A stretch of 64,000 bases of DNA from Propionibacteriaceae bacterium (GTDB lineage: Bacteria; Actinomycetota; Actinomycetes; Propionibacteriales; Propionibacteriaceae). Position 1 is the first letter of the stretch. Each line of letters starts with the position of its first letter. The stretch is taken from NCBI GenBank assembly GCA_017306015.1, contig JAFKJK010000011.1:124001-188000 (forward strand), read 5' to 3'. The notes beneath the pieces are model-generated. The model searched no databases, was not told the DNA's origin, and saw nothing but the letters and a program-made list of their open reading frames with translations. Of the stretch, positions 56,501 through 63,303 are shown piece by piece. The translations under genes and the position numbers were made by a program.

Positions 56501-57187
56501 GGTCTGGACGTCCAGGTTGGCGGTGTCGGTGTGCATCGTCCCGGACGGGATCGCGGTCGCGTTGGCCGCGAAGATCTGGCCAATGGTGGCCGGGTCGATG
56601 CCCTTGTCCAGGAGCTTGTCCTGGTCGTAGGTGATGATCACCTCGTGGGTCTCCTGGCCGGCGACGCTGACGTCGCGGACCCCGTCGATGGTCTTCAGGT
56701 CGGGCACGACCAGGTCGGTGACCTGGGTGCTCAGGTCCTGCAGCGACCCGCTGGACGACACCGCGAGAGCCACGATCGGGATGTCGTCGAAGCTGCCGGT
56801 GACCACCTTGGGGTCGACGCCGGACGGCAGGGCGGACGAGATCGAGTCGAGGGCGCTGCCGAGCTTGTTGGTCATGTCGTCCAGGTCGATCCCGTACTCC
56901 CACTGCACGGTCACCTGGGAGACGCCGGACGAGCTCTTCGACGTGACCGACGTCACCCCGTCCACACCCTTGACGGCGGACTCGATCGGCTTGGTCACCT
57001 GGGCCTCGACCACCTCGGGGGCCGCGCCGGCGTACACGCTGATGACGCTGCCGCGGGGCAGGTCGATCGAGGGGATGAGCTCCTGCTTGAGGACGGTCGC
57101 AGCGTAGGTGCCCAACCCGATCACCAGCAGTGCGAGCAGCAGCACCACACTGCGTTGGGCGAGGCTGCCCTTGGTCAAGCGATACAC
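53540..57187 (-). CDS. RND (HAE1/AcrB-type) efflux transporter with a coiled-coil insertion
   Basis: A 1215-residue proton-driven transporter with 12 membrane helices in two halves and two large external domains. It shows GSVISVYAGAAPEVVEAQV near residue 45, VAIGRVVDDAIVVIENIKRH near 395 (helix 4 Asp pair), PFAATGAIGLSLL and RPIVMTALATVFALLPMALG near 1120. The second external domain carries about 175 residues (765-940) rich in Lys, Gln, Ala and Ser with strong coiled-coil character. No membrane-fusion or outer-membrane partner gene is adjacent, as expected for a monoderm. The tail is four EGSTAASG repeats. GTG 57187 follows GAGAGGGAG. It is divergent from marR. Confidence 0.9.
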   Translation of the reverse strand: MYRLTKGSLAQRSVVLLLALLVIGLGTYAATVLKQELIPSIDLPRGSVISVYAGAAPEVVEAQVTKPIESAVKGVDGVTSVTSKSSSGVSQVTVQWEYGIDLDDMTNKLGSALDSISSALPSGVDPKVVTGSFDDIPIVALAVSSSGSLQDLSTQVTDLVVPDLKTIDGVRDVSVAGQETHEVIITYDQDKLLDKGIDPATIGQIFAANATAIPSGTMHTDTANLDVQTGTTYSTVDQIANLLIPTTDGPVRLGSVAKVVEQPTETTSISRVNGKTSLTLSITKSPDANTVAVAHAVAARLPALQQQLGDGASFSTIFDQAPYITDSIQDLSVEGAIGLAMAVLVIMVFLGSIRPTIITAISIPMSLLIALAGLWIGGYSLNIITLAALTVAIGRVVDDAIVVIENIKRHQGYGEGGTASIANAVKEVAGAVTSSTLTTVAVFLPIGLVGGQAGELFRPFAVAVTVSLLASLLVAMTVIPVLASVFMRRSSRKPPTTEDEEAHHDENWLQKAYLPMLNWALHRRWLTLALAVLLFVGTLGAATLLKTDFIGEMGNESLAITQKLPSGTSLAETDTAAKRIEGVLASDPSVQTYQTTIGGSSSLFMGGQSDTNQASFTVPLKPGADGKATADRLRTAISGLGSGVGTVEVAVGASSSSTGVVLYVESSDSTLLKTYSDKVTDMLKGINGLTNVTSDLGDDKDMLQVKVDDHAAAKKGFTQATIGQAVARAVRGSMIGTLAKGDTTLNVYLRSQKPVKSIEELRKIELPPTQLMNANAKLDAADAVSKDSEALQQESKDSQNKAFNDQVKALKKSRAAAVKAQQNLAKQVNSTKSKLAALQKQLAALQAVCQSDPTNPQCAVKVPASIYAVSEQLSATASMLAQLSSAQIQAKSGVTSIDKQLDALDESRAKTIEAQNKQQRITDASKDAQNATAEPIPLTDVADVNVVKAPTTITRVDGVRAATVTASNEGSDLTATTNQIKAGIDGLDLPSGVDVRIGGVSQQQTESFAQLGLAMLVAIAVVYLIMVATFGSLLQPLILLVSIPFAATGAIGLSLLTDTALGVPSMIGLLMLIGIVVTNAIVLIDLINQKRKSGLGVDESIQAGARLRVRPIVMTALATVFALLPMALGLTGGGVFISRPLAIVVIGGLVSSTLLTLILVPVLYDLLETWRENRVARKAGPRIASGEGSTAASGEGSTAASGKGSTAASGETEPA
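53561..53640. repeat. 24-bp tandem repeat at the end of the RND gene
   Basis: GGACGCAGCAGTCGAGCCTT units start at 53561, 53585, 53609 and (partial) 53633. In the coding frame they give repeated EGSTAASG octapeptides just before the stop. Confidence 0.85.
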
Positions 57188-57241
57188 AGATCTCCCTCTC
57201 GAAGCGGCGCTGCCCGGGGTGGCGGGGTCACAAGCGCATCG

Positions 57242-57258
57242 GTTAGCCTACTACTAAC
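57242..57258. promoter_or_regulatory. Possible MarR operator
   Basis: GTTAGCCTACTACTAAC has 5-bp inverted arms (GTTAG/CTAAC) with a 7-bp centre. It lies midway in the 96-bp gap between the divergent RND and marR genes, a typical position for a self-regulating MarR repressor. Confidence 0.5.
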
Positions 57259-57283
57259 TATCTGACAGCCAAGTGAGACTCCT

Positions 57284-57781
57284 GTGGAGCACCGTTACGA
57301 CCTCGAGGCGCTCGGCCTGGACGCCGAGCGCAGCGCCCTCGCGCGCGAGATCTGGGAGCTCAACCTTCAGGTGCACGAGCAGGCGATGAGGCTCGTCGGG
57401 CCGTCCCAGATTCCGCTCGACCTCACCGTCCAGCAGTTGCGGGTGCTGAACCTGGTGGCCTCCGAACCGGGCCTGAGCAGCCAGGACCTGGCTCGGCAGC
57501 TGGCCGTCAGCCCGCCCACGGCCAGCGGCCTGGTCGACCGCCTGGAGGAGAAGGGCGTCCTGGAACGGCGGCGGGACCCGGACGACCGCCGGCTGCGCCG
57601 GCTCTACCTCACCGACCTCGGCCAGGAGGCGGTCCTGGAGGGCGATTCGCTGTTCGAACGGGCGCTGGTCGCGGTGATCAAGTTGATGACCCCGGACGAC
57701 ATGCGGGCCATGAAGCGCAGCTCCCAGACCATGCTGGACGTGTTCTCCCGGCTGGCCGACAAGCGCTCGGACGCCGGCTGA
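57284..57781 (+). CDS. MarR-family transcriptional regulator
   Basis: A 165-residue winged-HTH repressor: DLTVQQLRVLNLVASEPGLS, then SSQDLARQLAVSPPTASGLV as HTH and RLEEKGVLERRRDPDDRRLR as the wing. It is divergent from the RND transporter and likely controls it, with the transporter's substrate as effector (inference from layout). The GTG 57284 start fits; a dyad lies 25 nt upstream. A long palindrome follows at 57855. Confidence 0.88.
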   Translation: MEHRYDLEALGLDAERSALAREIWELNLQVHEQAMRLVGPSQIPLDLTVQQLRVLNLVASEPGLSSQDLARQLAVSPPTASGLVDRLEEKGVLERRRDPDDRRLRRLYLTDLGQEAVLEGDSLFERALVAVIKLMTPDDMRAMKRSSQTMLDVFSRLADKRSDAG

Positions 57782-57854
57782 GCCCGTCCGTCCCTCGCCG
57801 CGCCGCTCGCCGCTGCCCCTCGCCCGCCGCCGCCCCTCTGGCGCCGCCGCCCCC

Positions 57855-57929
57855 CTCTGGACGATTCGCTCCCGAAAGGGACGTTCGCTCCCGAAACTTC
57901 GGGAGCGAACGTCCCTTTCGGGAGCGAAC
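57855..57929. repeat. Nested palindrome, GTTCGCTCCCGAA family, copy 2
   Basis: CTCTGGACG precedes two TTCGCTCCCGAA units and two TTCGGGAGCGAA units (57864-57929). It is the same design and nearly the same sequence as 40751-40826, including the CTCTGGACG lead-in and the GGGACGTTCG linker. It lies 74 nt after the marR stop. Confidence 0.85.
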
Positions 57930-57971
57930 TTCGTGGGGGGATCCCAAGCGGCGACCAGGGCTTCGCCGTTC

Positions 57972-58008
57972 CGTCCCAGGTGTAACCCGACACGCCGACG
58001 ACACGCCG
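57972..58008 (+). promoter_or_regulatory. Conserved 37-bp box upstream of ncRNA-like element, copy 3
   Basis: CGTCCCAG and TGTAAC are followed by two GACACGCC units 11 bp apart (GACAC at 57989 and 58000). The same 37 bp occur in reverse at 63596-63632 with 35 of 37 identities, in each case exactly 39 bp before a -35 element. GACAC is the core reported for WhiA sites in Streptomyces; a link is only a guess. Confidence 0.7.
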
Positions 58009-58047
58009 GGTCGGCCGGAATTGGACGGATTCATTCCGGTGAACCCC

Positions 58048-58077
58048 TTGCGAACTCCCTGTGAAGCCGACTAGAAC
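58048..58077 (+). promoter_or_regulatory. Promoter of ncRNA-like element, copy 3
   Basis: TTGCGA (58048-58053) and TAGAAC (58072-58077), 18 bp apart. The other intact copy has TTGCGG at the equivalent place, so the -35 is conserved. Transcription would start near 58084. Confidence 0.55.
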
Positions 58078-58083
58078 TCTGCC

Positions 58084-58260
58084 TACCGGATCGCTTCGGC
58101 GGCCGGGGCCGGAAGAAGGAAGTTGGGCCTCTGCGGGCTTTTCGCTCGCGGCGTCGTGGTGATGCGCGATGGTCCAGCTGGGAGCTTCCGGGTTGCAGCG
58201 GACATCACGCCGAGGCGTCAGAAGGCCCTGGGGACTCATACTCGCCGGGGCCTTCTCCTT
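58084..58260 (+). ncRNA. Putative novel small RNA, copy 3 (GACTCATACTC element)
   Basis: A predicted transcript of about 177 nt that shares ordered blocks with the copies at 61983-62173 and 63306-63496: CTACCGGATC, a UUCG hairpin (TCGC-TTCG-GCGG, 58091-58102), AGGAAGT, GGTGATGCG, CATCACGCCG and a terminator. The blocks lie at offsets 34, 75 and 120 nt from CTACCGG here and 36, 75 and 128 in the other copies. The UUCG stem differs from theirs (TCAC-TTCG-GTGA) by a compensatory A-U to G-C change, which points to a structured RNA. The RNA ends antisense to the last 56 nt of osmC. Not a family I recognise. Confidence 0.55.
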
Positions 58261-58717
58261 TGCCCGGGTCGGTCTTGCCCGGGTCGGTCTTGCCCGGGGC
58301 GATCTCGAAGCTGACCTCCGTCGGCAACTGGACGGTGCGCGACACCGTGCACAGCCGATCCCGCGACCTGGCGACGGCCGCCGGCAGCACCTCGCGGGCG
58401 CGATCGCCGTCCGGGCCGTGCGGGAAGTCGATCGCGAACCGCGCCGTCACCGGGCCCAGGTGGTTGCCGTGCTCGTCGTTCAGCTTCTCGGCGGACGCGA
58501 CGACGGCGAACGCGTCCGGCTCCGCGCGACGGGTGGTGAGGTAGTCGACGTCAACGGCGGAGCAGCCTGCGACAGCCGCCAGCAGCAGCTCGACCGGCGT
58601 GAAGTCCGGGTCCGCGCCTTCGGCGAGCACCAGGCGTCCGCCCCGGGCATTGGTCACCTCGAAGCGTCGTTCCCCGATCCGGCGCAACTCAACCGAGCGT
58701 TCATTCGTCGTAGTCAT
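58205..58717 (-). CDS. OsmC-family protein
   Basis: A 170-residue OsmC/Ohr-fold protein, likely a thiol peroxidase-type enzyme against organic hydroperoxides. The two redox cysteines are in LLAAVAGCSAVDVDYL and SRDRLCTVSRTVQ. ATG 58717 is preceded by GATACT at 6 nt; the longer frame reaching 58924 has no support. The fold ends near SFEIAPG; the last 30 residues (GKTDPGKTDPGKGEGPGEYE...) are an added tail encoded by two 15-bp repeats and by the antisense strand of the ncRNA terminator. The stop lies in the CATCACGCCG block of that element. Confidence 0.85.
   Translation of the reverse strand: MTTTNERSVELRRIGERRFEVTNARGGRLVLAEGADPDFTPVELLLAAVAGCSAVDVDYLTTRRAEPDAFAVVASAEKLNDEHGNHLGPVTARFAIDFPHGPDGDRAREVLPAAVARSRDRLCTVSRTVQLPTEVSFEIAPGKTDPGKTDPGKGEGPGEYESPGPSDASA
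58222..58260 (+). terminator. Terminator hairpin of ncRNA copy 3
   Basis: AAGGCCCTGG (58222-58231) pairs with CCGGGGCCTT (58245-58254) around a loop containing GACTCATACTC, then TCTCCTTT follows. The loop is identical in the two other copies although the stem is not. Confidence 0.7.
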
Positions 58718-58723
58718 GGCAGC

Positions 58724-58729
58724 AGTATC
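58724..58729 (-). promoter_or_regulatory. Leaderless -10 box of osmC
   Basis: GATACT on the minus strand ends 6 nt before ATG 58717. Confidence 0.4.
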
Positions 58730-58922
58730 GCCCGCCGGTCCGCACGGCGCTCGCACCCGGAAAATGGGTGGGAGAGGGCTGTCGGTCGGGTAGGCGGGTG
58801 GGTGGTTGCGGCCGCTCGGGAGGCCCGCAGCCCCTCCCGAGCGAGGCCTGGTCCCCCTAAAGTCGAAGCGTCCGGCGGACTCCACGTCGTCGTGACTCGA
58901 CAGGCCGGATTCCAGGGGAACC

Positions 58923-59144
58923 ATGACCGCGATTCAGGGGACAGGGCACGCGACGGCCAAGCGCGTGCTCCATTCCGATTCGCGTCCGGCCCCCTGCCTC
59001 CGGACTGATGCCTCCGCAAACACCGTGCCGATGCCATCCGTGCCGGTTCGGTCCATCATCCTCGTCGGTGGCCCGCCAGCTGCCACGAGAGTGGGAGGCT
59101 CCGCCACCGCCCGGGACGGGGATCGACGAAGCTCCCCGCGGTAG
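58923..59144 (+). CDS. Doubtful small hypothetical protein (73 aa)
   Basis: ATG 58923 follows AGGGGAA and opens a 73-codon frame without signal peptide or membrane segment. The support is the ribosome site and a perfect 15-bp hairpin 48 nt after the stop. The composition is typical of random high-GC frames, so this may be non-coding. Confidence 0.25.
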   Translation: MTAIQGTGHATAKRVLHSDSRPAPCLRTDASANTVPMPSVPVRSIILVGGPPAATRVGGSATARDGDRRSSPR

Positions 59145-59191
59145 GTGACGGCCGGGGCGAACACAACTCCGCGCTGTTCGTCCCGAAGCAG

Positions 59192-59227
59192 TCCGTGGCC
59201 GGATCGATGCGGCGATCCGGCCACGGA
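59192..59227. terminator. Perfect 15-bp hairpin
   Basis: TCCGTGGCCGGATCG (59192-59206) pairs perfectly with CGATCCGGCCACGGA (59213-59227) around ATGCGG. It lies 74 nt before the LuxR gene and probably isolates it from upstream transcription. No U-run. Confidence 0.6.
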
Positions 59228-59300
59228 ACAGCTTTCATGGTGCGTAAATCACTGAGCAGCTAGGCCATTTCCCCTCGCGAGCGGGGTTGGCTGAGGCACA

Positions 59301-61907
59301 ATGACCAACGTCAGGGCACGCCATTGCGGCGACCCGCGGGCCTGGTCGAGGAGCCGATCGGTGATTTCACTACCGCGAACCCGGCTGCTCTCCCGCCTGG
59401 ATGCCGCGATCCCGCTGCTGCTGGTCGAGGGCGGCGCCGGAAACCACAAGTTCGCCCTGCTGCACGACTGGACCTCCCTGCCGGGGGCCGAGGTCAGGGT
59501 GGCGGTCGACCTCGACCCGCGCCAGCAGGCACATGCCTCGATCTCGGACCAGTTGCGCTACCAGTTGCAGCTCGCGGGCGTCCCCGTCCCGGCGGACGCG
59601 GTCGCGTCCACCCCGGGGGAGATCATCGCCGGGCCACTGGAGCGAGCCGTGATCGGTCTCGACCGTCCGGTCGCCCTGGCGGTGCACCGGCTGGACGAGA
59701 TCCCGGCCGAGGTGGCGCGCGCCCTGATCGACCTTGCCGGACGGCTGCCTGCCTTCCGGGTGCTCGCCACCGCGGTCGACGGCTACGCCCTCGTCGGGAT
59801 GGCGGTGGCGGCCGGTGTGGGCTACCAGGTCATCGACGACACCCTGCTGGCCTACACCGAGGCTGAGGTCGCCGAGCTGCTGGCACGGGAGCTTCCCGGT
59901 GCCGATGCAGGCCCGGGCAGCGTTCGGGCCGTGCTGGCGGCGACGCGGGGCAACCCGGCGCTGGTCGAGCGGACCATCGAGCTGTTCGGGCCCGAGGTGA
60001 TCGCCGGGACGGTGACCAGAGAGCAGGCGTTCTGGGGCTGGCTGCCCGAGCGCAACGGTCCGGAGCCGTTCCGGCGAGCGCTGCGCACCCTCGCCCAGGC
60101 GCCCCGGTTCAGCCCGGCGCTGTTGCACCGCATGTTCGGCGACGAGCGCGGCGACTACCTGCTGGAGCGGATGCGGCGCCAGGTCGGCGAGTTCGTGACC
60201 AGTCCCACACCGGTGTTCACCTGGACGCCGGCGCTGCGGCGGCAGTGGCGCCGGTGGTACGCCGCCCAGCCGGTGGAGCAGATCGAAGCCGACCGGACCT
60301 GGCTGGCCGAATGCGCCCAGGCCACCGGCGACATCGAACTGGCTCTGCTGATGCTGCTCGGCAGCCACCGGCTCGACCAGGCCACCCAGCTCGCCGGGGA
60401 CTGGCTGTGGGAGCTCGGCAGAGGTGCCCCGCAGCTTCTCTCGGAAGCCCTGTCCTCGCTCGATCCGGCGGTACTCGCCGGCCGTCCCGTCCTGCTCGCA
60501 CTGCTCGGCCGCCTCGGGCCGAGCCGGGGCGAGCCTGCCGCCGATCCCGGCATCGCTGAACTCCAGCGGACGCTGCTGGAAGGCCGGGTCGGTGGCAGCA
60601 CGATCGCCCAGCTCGACCGGCTCGCCAAGGTCGCGGTCGTCGCCCTCGACACCGGGGAGGTGGGCGTCGCCGTCCGCGCGGCCGGGAAGTGGGCCGCGCT
60701 CGCCGCGGTCCGCGCCGCCGAGGTGGCGCCCGCGCTGTCGCCCGGCCTGGTCTCCGACGCGATGCTTGTCGCCGGGACGCTGTTCCAGCTGGACCGCGCC
60801 GACCTGTCCCTCCAGCTCGCAGCCCAGTTCCTGCCGCTGCTGCGCCGCAATCCGGCCTCAACGGGCGGCGTGGAGGACACGCGGGCGGCCGCGCTGTCCG
60901 CGCTGGGGACGGCGGCGTCCGTCCTGCTCGGCCACTCCCGGGCCGATGACCGGTCTCCGTCCGCCGATCACCTCGGGCATCCGCTCGAGTCGGTTGCCCG
61001 GGCCGTCCAGCAGACGTGGGACGCGCTCGACCGCGACGACCTCGACGCGGCGGACGCCGTGACCCAGGTCGCGTTCGCCCGCCTGCAGGAGCCGGCGGAC
61101 TGGCCGATCCTCGTCGCTCACCGGATCGCCGTCCTGGTGGCCGTCGGACGGAGCGACGCAGCCGCGGAGGAGTTCGCCCAGCGCGTCCGTCCGGAGCGAT
61201 GGGCGGCGTGGCAGCGGCACCCGGAGGCGCCGAGCTGGTGGGCGGTGCTGGCCGAGCTGATGCTGGCCCGCTCGCCGGGACGTGCCGGGGTGCGCAGCGT
61301 GCCGGAGCTGGCCGAGGCCGTCCGTTCGCTGCCCCGGGCCGCCCTGCCCCGGTGGTGCGCGGGTGCGCGGGAGGTGGTGGAGCTGCTCCTGCTCACCCGC
61401 GGGCCCGGCGAAGCTGCTGCGCTCGCGTCCGCCGATGCCGTGCTGCCGGGCCTGCCGCACCGCACCCGGTGGAACCTGGGACTCCTGGCCGCCCTGGTCC
61501 GGCTGCGCGCCGGCGAGGACAGTGCCGCTGTGCAGACCGTGCTGGCCGGTGGCGGTGGCCTGAAGCAGCGGTCGGCCCCGATCGCGCTGGCGCTGGCTGG
61601 ACGCGATGAGATCGACACGCTCATCCTGATGCTGCCGCCGTCCGCGCCGAGCCCGGTGCGGGAGAGCCTCGCGCTGGCGCTGCGCTACGCCGGACGTCCC
61701 GGCGGCGACCAGGCGGGACCTCGCCTGGCCGGCCGCGAGCTCGAGGTGCTGGCCGGCGTCCGGCGGGGGCTGACGAACGCCGCCATCGCCCGGGAGCTGT
61801 TCGTCTCGGTCAACACCGTCAAGTTCCACCGCACCAACCTGTATCGCAAGCTCGGCGCCAACTCCCGGCAGGAGTTGCTCGCCGCCGCCCTGCGGCTGGG
61901 GCTGTAG
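59301..61907 (+). CDS. Large LuxR-family regulator with a degenerate ATP site
   Basis: An 868-residue protein laid out like MalT/LAL regulators: an N-terminal STAND-like NTPase region, a long helical TPR-like middle and a C-terminal LuxR HTH (about 808-868; LAGRELEVLAGVRRGLTNAA, IARELFVSVNTVKFHRTNLY). The Walker A position reads LLVEGGAGNHKFALLHDW, which lacks the GK[ST] pattern, although a Walker B-like LAVHRLDEIP is present. It may bind no ATP or do so atypically. ATG 59301 has no strong ribosome site. The targets are unknown; neighbours are galM and the ncRNA elements. Confidence 0.82.
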   Translation: MTNVRARHCGDPRAWSRSRSVISLPRTRLLSRLDAAIPLLLVEGGAGNHKFALLHDWTSLPGAEVRVAVDLDPRQQAHASISDQLRYQLQLAGVPVPADAVASTPGEIIAGPLERAVIGLDRPVALAVHRLDEIPAEVARALIDLAGRLPAFRVLATAVDGYALVGMAVAAGVGYQVIDDTLLAYTEAEVAELLARELPGADAGPGSVRAVLAATRGNPALVERTIELFGPEVIAGTVTREQAFWGWLPERNGPEPFRRALRTLAQAPRFSPALLHRMFGDERGDYLLERMRRQVGEFVTSPTPVFTWTPALRRQWRRWYAAQPVEQIEADRTWLAECAQATGDIELALLMLLGSHRLDQATQLAGDWLWELGRGAPQLLSEALSSLDPAVLAGRPVLLALLGRLGPSRGEPAADPGIAELQRTLLEGRVGGSTIAQLDRLAKVAVVALDTGEVGVAVRAAGKWAALAAVRAAEVAPALSPGLVSDAMLVAGTLFQLDRADLSLQLAAQFLPLLRRNPASTGGVEDTRAAALSALGTAASVLLGHSRADDRSPSADHLGHPLESVARAVQQTWDALDRDDLDAADAVTQVAFARLQEPADWPILVAHRIAVLVAVGRSDAAAEEFAQRVRPERWAAWQRHPEAPSWWAVLAELMLARSPGRAGVRSVPELAEAVRSLPRAALPRWCAGAREVVELLLLTRGPGEAAALASADAVLPGLPHRTRWNLGLLAALVRLRAGEDSAAVQTVLAGGGGLKQRSAPIALALAGRDEIDTLILMLPPSAPSPVRESLALALRYAGRPGGDQAGPRLAGRELEVLAGVRRGLTNAAIARELFVSVNTVKFHRTNLYRKLGANSRQELLAAALRLGL

Positions 61908-61982
61908 CGGCCGGCGGGGTCGTCGATGGCGGGCCGTCGGTGTCGGCCCCCGTGCGGGGTTTGGGCCCAGGTCCGAGGCTTT

Positions 61983-62173
61983 GGGGAAAGGGAAAGGCCC
62001 CGGTGAGTATGAGTCTCCGGGGCCTGCCCTCGAATCCGGCGTGATGGCCGATCATCGATTGATCCAAGAGCTACCAGTCAACACGCCCCACGCATCACCG
62101 GGGGCCCGAGTGGCGAACCACCGGACGGCTGACTTCCTGCTCTCGATCCCCGTCTCACCGAAGTGATCCGGTA
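61983..62173 (-). ncRNA. Putative novel small RNA, copy 1 (GACTCATACTC element)
   Basis: Same element as 58084-58260 on the minus strand: CTACCGGATC, TCAC-TTCG-GTGA hairpin (62166-62155), AGGAAGT, GGTGATGCG, CATCACGCCG and terminator. A -10 TAGAAA lies at 62185-62180, inside the galM coding end. The -35 position reads CGGCGG instead of TTGCGG, and the upstream box is missing, so this copy may have lost its own promoter and become the 3' end of the galM mRNA. Confidence 0.45.
61985..62025 (-). terminator. Terminator hairpin of ncRNA copy 1 / galM
   Basis: On the minus strand AGGCCCCGG and CCGGGGCCT pair perfectly (62025-62017 with 62003-61995), the loop holds GACTCATACTC, and TTTCCCTTTCC follows. 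It would also end galM transcripts. Confidence 0.75.
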
Positions 62174-62182
62174 GCCAGATTT

Positions 62183-63196
62183 CTACCGGGTTGGTGGAGG
62201 GGTCCGCCGGAACTCCCAGGTCGTGGTCGCCGTGTACACCTCGCCCGGACGCAGCTCCGAGCTCGGGAACCCCGGCTGGTTCGGGGCGTCCGGGAATCGC
62301 TGCGGCTCAAGCGCGAGCCCGGCCAGGCGTGGGTAGGGACGCCCCGACGTGCCCGGCTCGCCGACGAAGTGTTCGCCGTCGTAGACCTGCAGCCCGGCCT
62401 GGTCGCTCGAGACCACCAGGGTGAGCCCGGACGGACCTGCCAGCCGGCAGTGCTCGCGCATCCCGTCCCCGTCGATCACGAAGTTGTGGTCGAAGCCGTC
62501 GGTTCGGGTGATGCCCTCTCCCTGTGCCTGGATCCTGGTCGCACCGAGCGGCCGCGGCGAACGGAAGTCGGCTGCCGTCCCGGTGACGTCCCGGATCTCG
62601 CCGGTGGGGATGCCGTCGTCGCGGGTCGGTGTCCAGGCGCTCGCCTTCGCCTCGAACAGGTGGTCCTCGATCGTCCCGGAGCCCTCGCCGTCCAGGTTGA
62701 AGTACGGGTGGGTGGTCAGGTTGACGACCGTCGCGGCGTCGGTGGTGGCGGTGTAGGCGATCCGGACGCGGGAGTCGCCGGCCTCGAACCGGACGCGTGC
62801 CGTCAGTTCGCCAGGGAAGCCCTGGTCACCGTCCGGGCTGACCAGGGTGAACTCCGCCCAGTCGGCGCCCGATCCGGCCCGCGTCCAGTCGATCACGCCG
62901 AAGCCGTGGGTGCCGCCGTGCAGGATGTTGGGCGGCTCGTTGGCGTCCAGGACGTACTCGCGCCCGTCGAGGGAGAACCGCGCCCGGTCGATCCGGTTCG
63001 CGAAGCGGCCGACGGAAGCGCCGAGGTAGCCGTGGTTGCCCCGGTAGTCGGCCACGTCCGGATGGCCGAGCACGACGTTGCGCCAGGTGCCGTCGGGCAG
63101 GCGCACGTCGAGACGGCGGACGGCCGCGCCCACGTCCAGGAGTTCGAGCCGGATGCTGTCGTCGCCGATGACGATCGCAGGTTCAACGTTGTCCAC
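62183..63196 (-). CDS. galM: Aldose 1-epimerase (mutarotase)
   Basis: Interconverts alpha and beta anomers of galactose or glucose. The 337-residue protein has GASVGRFANRIDRARFSLDG near 60, HGGTHGFG near 92, NLTTHPYFNL (catalytic His) near 160, DHNFV near 240 and ALEPQRFPDAPN (catalytic Glu) near 300. GTG 63196 has TAGCGT at 6 nt, so it is leaderless. The last residues (RRTPPPTR) and the stop lie inside a 227-bp repeat that also occurs upstream of the gene. The gene is thus a cassette between direct repeats. Confidence 0.92.
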   Translation of the reverse strand: MDNVEPAIVIGDDSIRLELLDVGAAVRRLDVRLPDGTWRNVVLGHPDVADYRGNHGYLGASVGRFANRIDRARFSLDGREYVLDANEPPNILHGGTHGFGVIDWTRAGSGADWAEFTLVSPDGDQGFPGELTARVRFEAGDSRVRIAYTATTDAATVVNLTTHPYFNLDGEGSGTIEDHLFEAKASAWTPTRDDGIPTGEIRDVTGTAADFRSPRPLGATRIQAQGEGITRTDGFDHNFVIDGDGMREHCRLAGPSGLTLVVSSDQAGLQVYDGEHFVGEPGTSGRPYPRLAGLALEPQRFPDAPNQPGFPSSELRPGEVYTATTTWEFRRTPPPTR

Positions 63197-63202
63197 AGCG
63201 TG

Positions 63203-63208
63203 ACGCTA
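63203..63208 (-). promoter_or_regulatory. Leaderless -10 box of galM
   Basis: TAGCGT on the minus strand ends 6 nt before GTG 63196. The 63197-63303 stretch beyond contains TCAGGxGxCTCCGTTC-like short repeats but no gene. Confidence 0.5.
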
Positions 63209-63303
63209 GCAGTGCGCGCAGGCGGCTGTGTCAGGCGACTCCGTTCCGGTCAGGTGCCTCCGTTCGCGTCGGTTGCCTCCCTCGCGGCGGTTCGCCTCTG
63301 CGC

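Larger units (their letters stand above)
58730..59300. other. Long gap, possibly with one small gene
   Basis: 571 bases between osmC and the LuxR gene. A 73-codon frame (58923-59144, plus) has AGGGGAA at 4 nt and a TAAAGT box about 65 nt upstream, but its product (MTAIQGTGHATAKRVLHSDS start, Pro/Arg/Ala-rich) resembles nothing known to me. I treat it as doubtful. A strong hairpin at 59192-59227 ends this stretch. Confidence 0.4.
61981..62207. repeat. 227-bp direct repeat, left copy
   Basis: This segment and 63304-63530 are identical except at one base (A/G near 62058), with an offset of 1323 bp. The pair exactly brackets galM. The left copy contains the last 8 codons and stop of galM and a full ncRNA-like element, but is cut just before the -35. 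Confidence 0.95.

Noticed and set aside
58123..58314. 63-codon frame within ncRNA copy 3, starting at a TTG after AGGAAG
   Set aside because: AGGAAGT is one of the conserved blocks, but the frame is not kept in the other copies and it reads through the terminator.
61981..62166. A 61-codon frame, repeated identically at 63304-63489
   Set aside because: It is only the reading of the plus strand of the duplicated ncRNA element, starts with TTG without a ribosome site and crosses the terminator hairpin. Identity follows from DNA duplication and not from protein selection.
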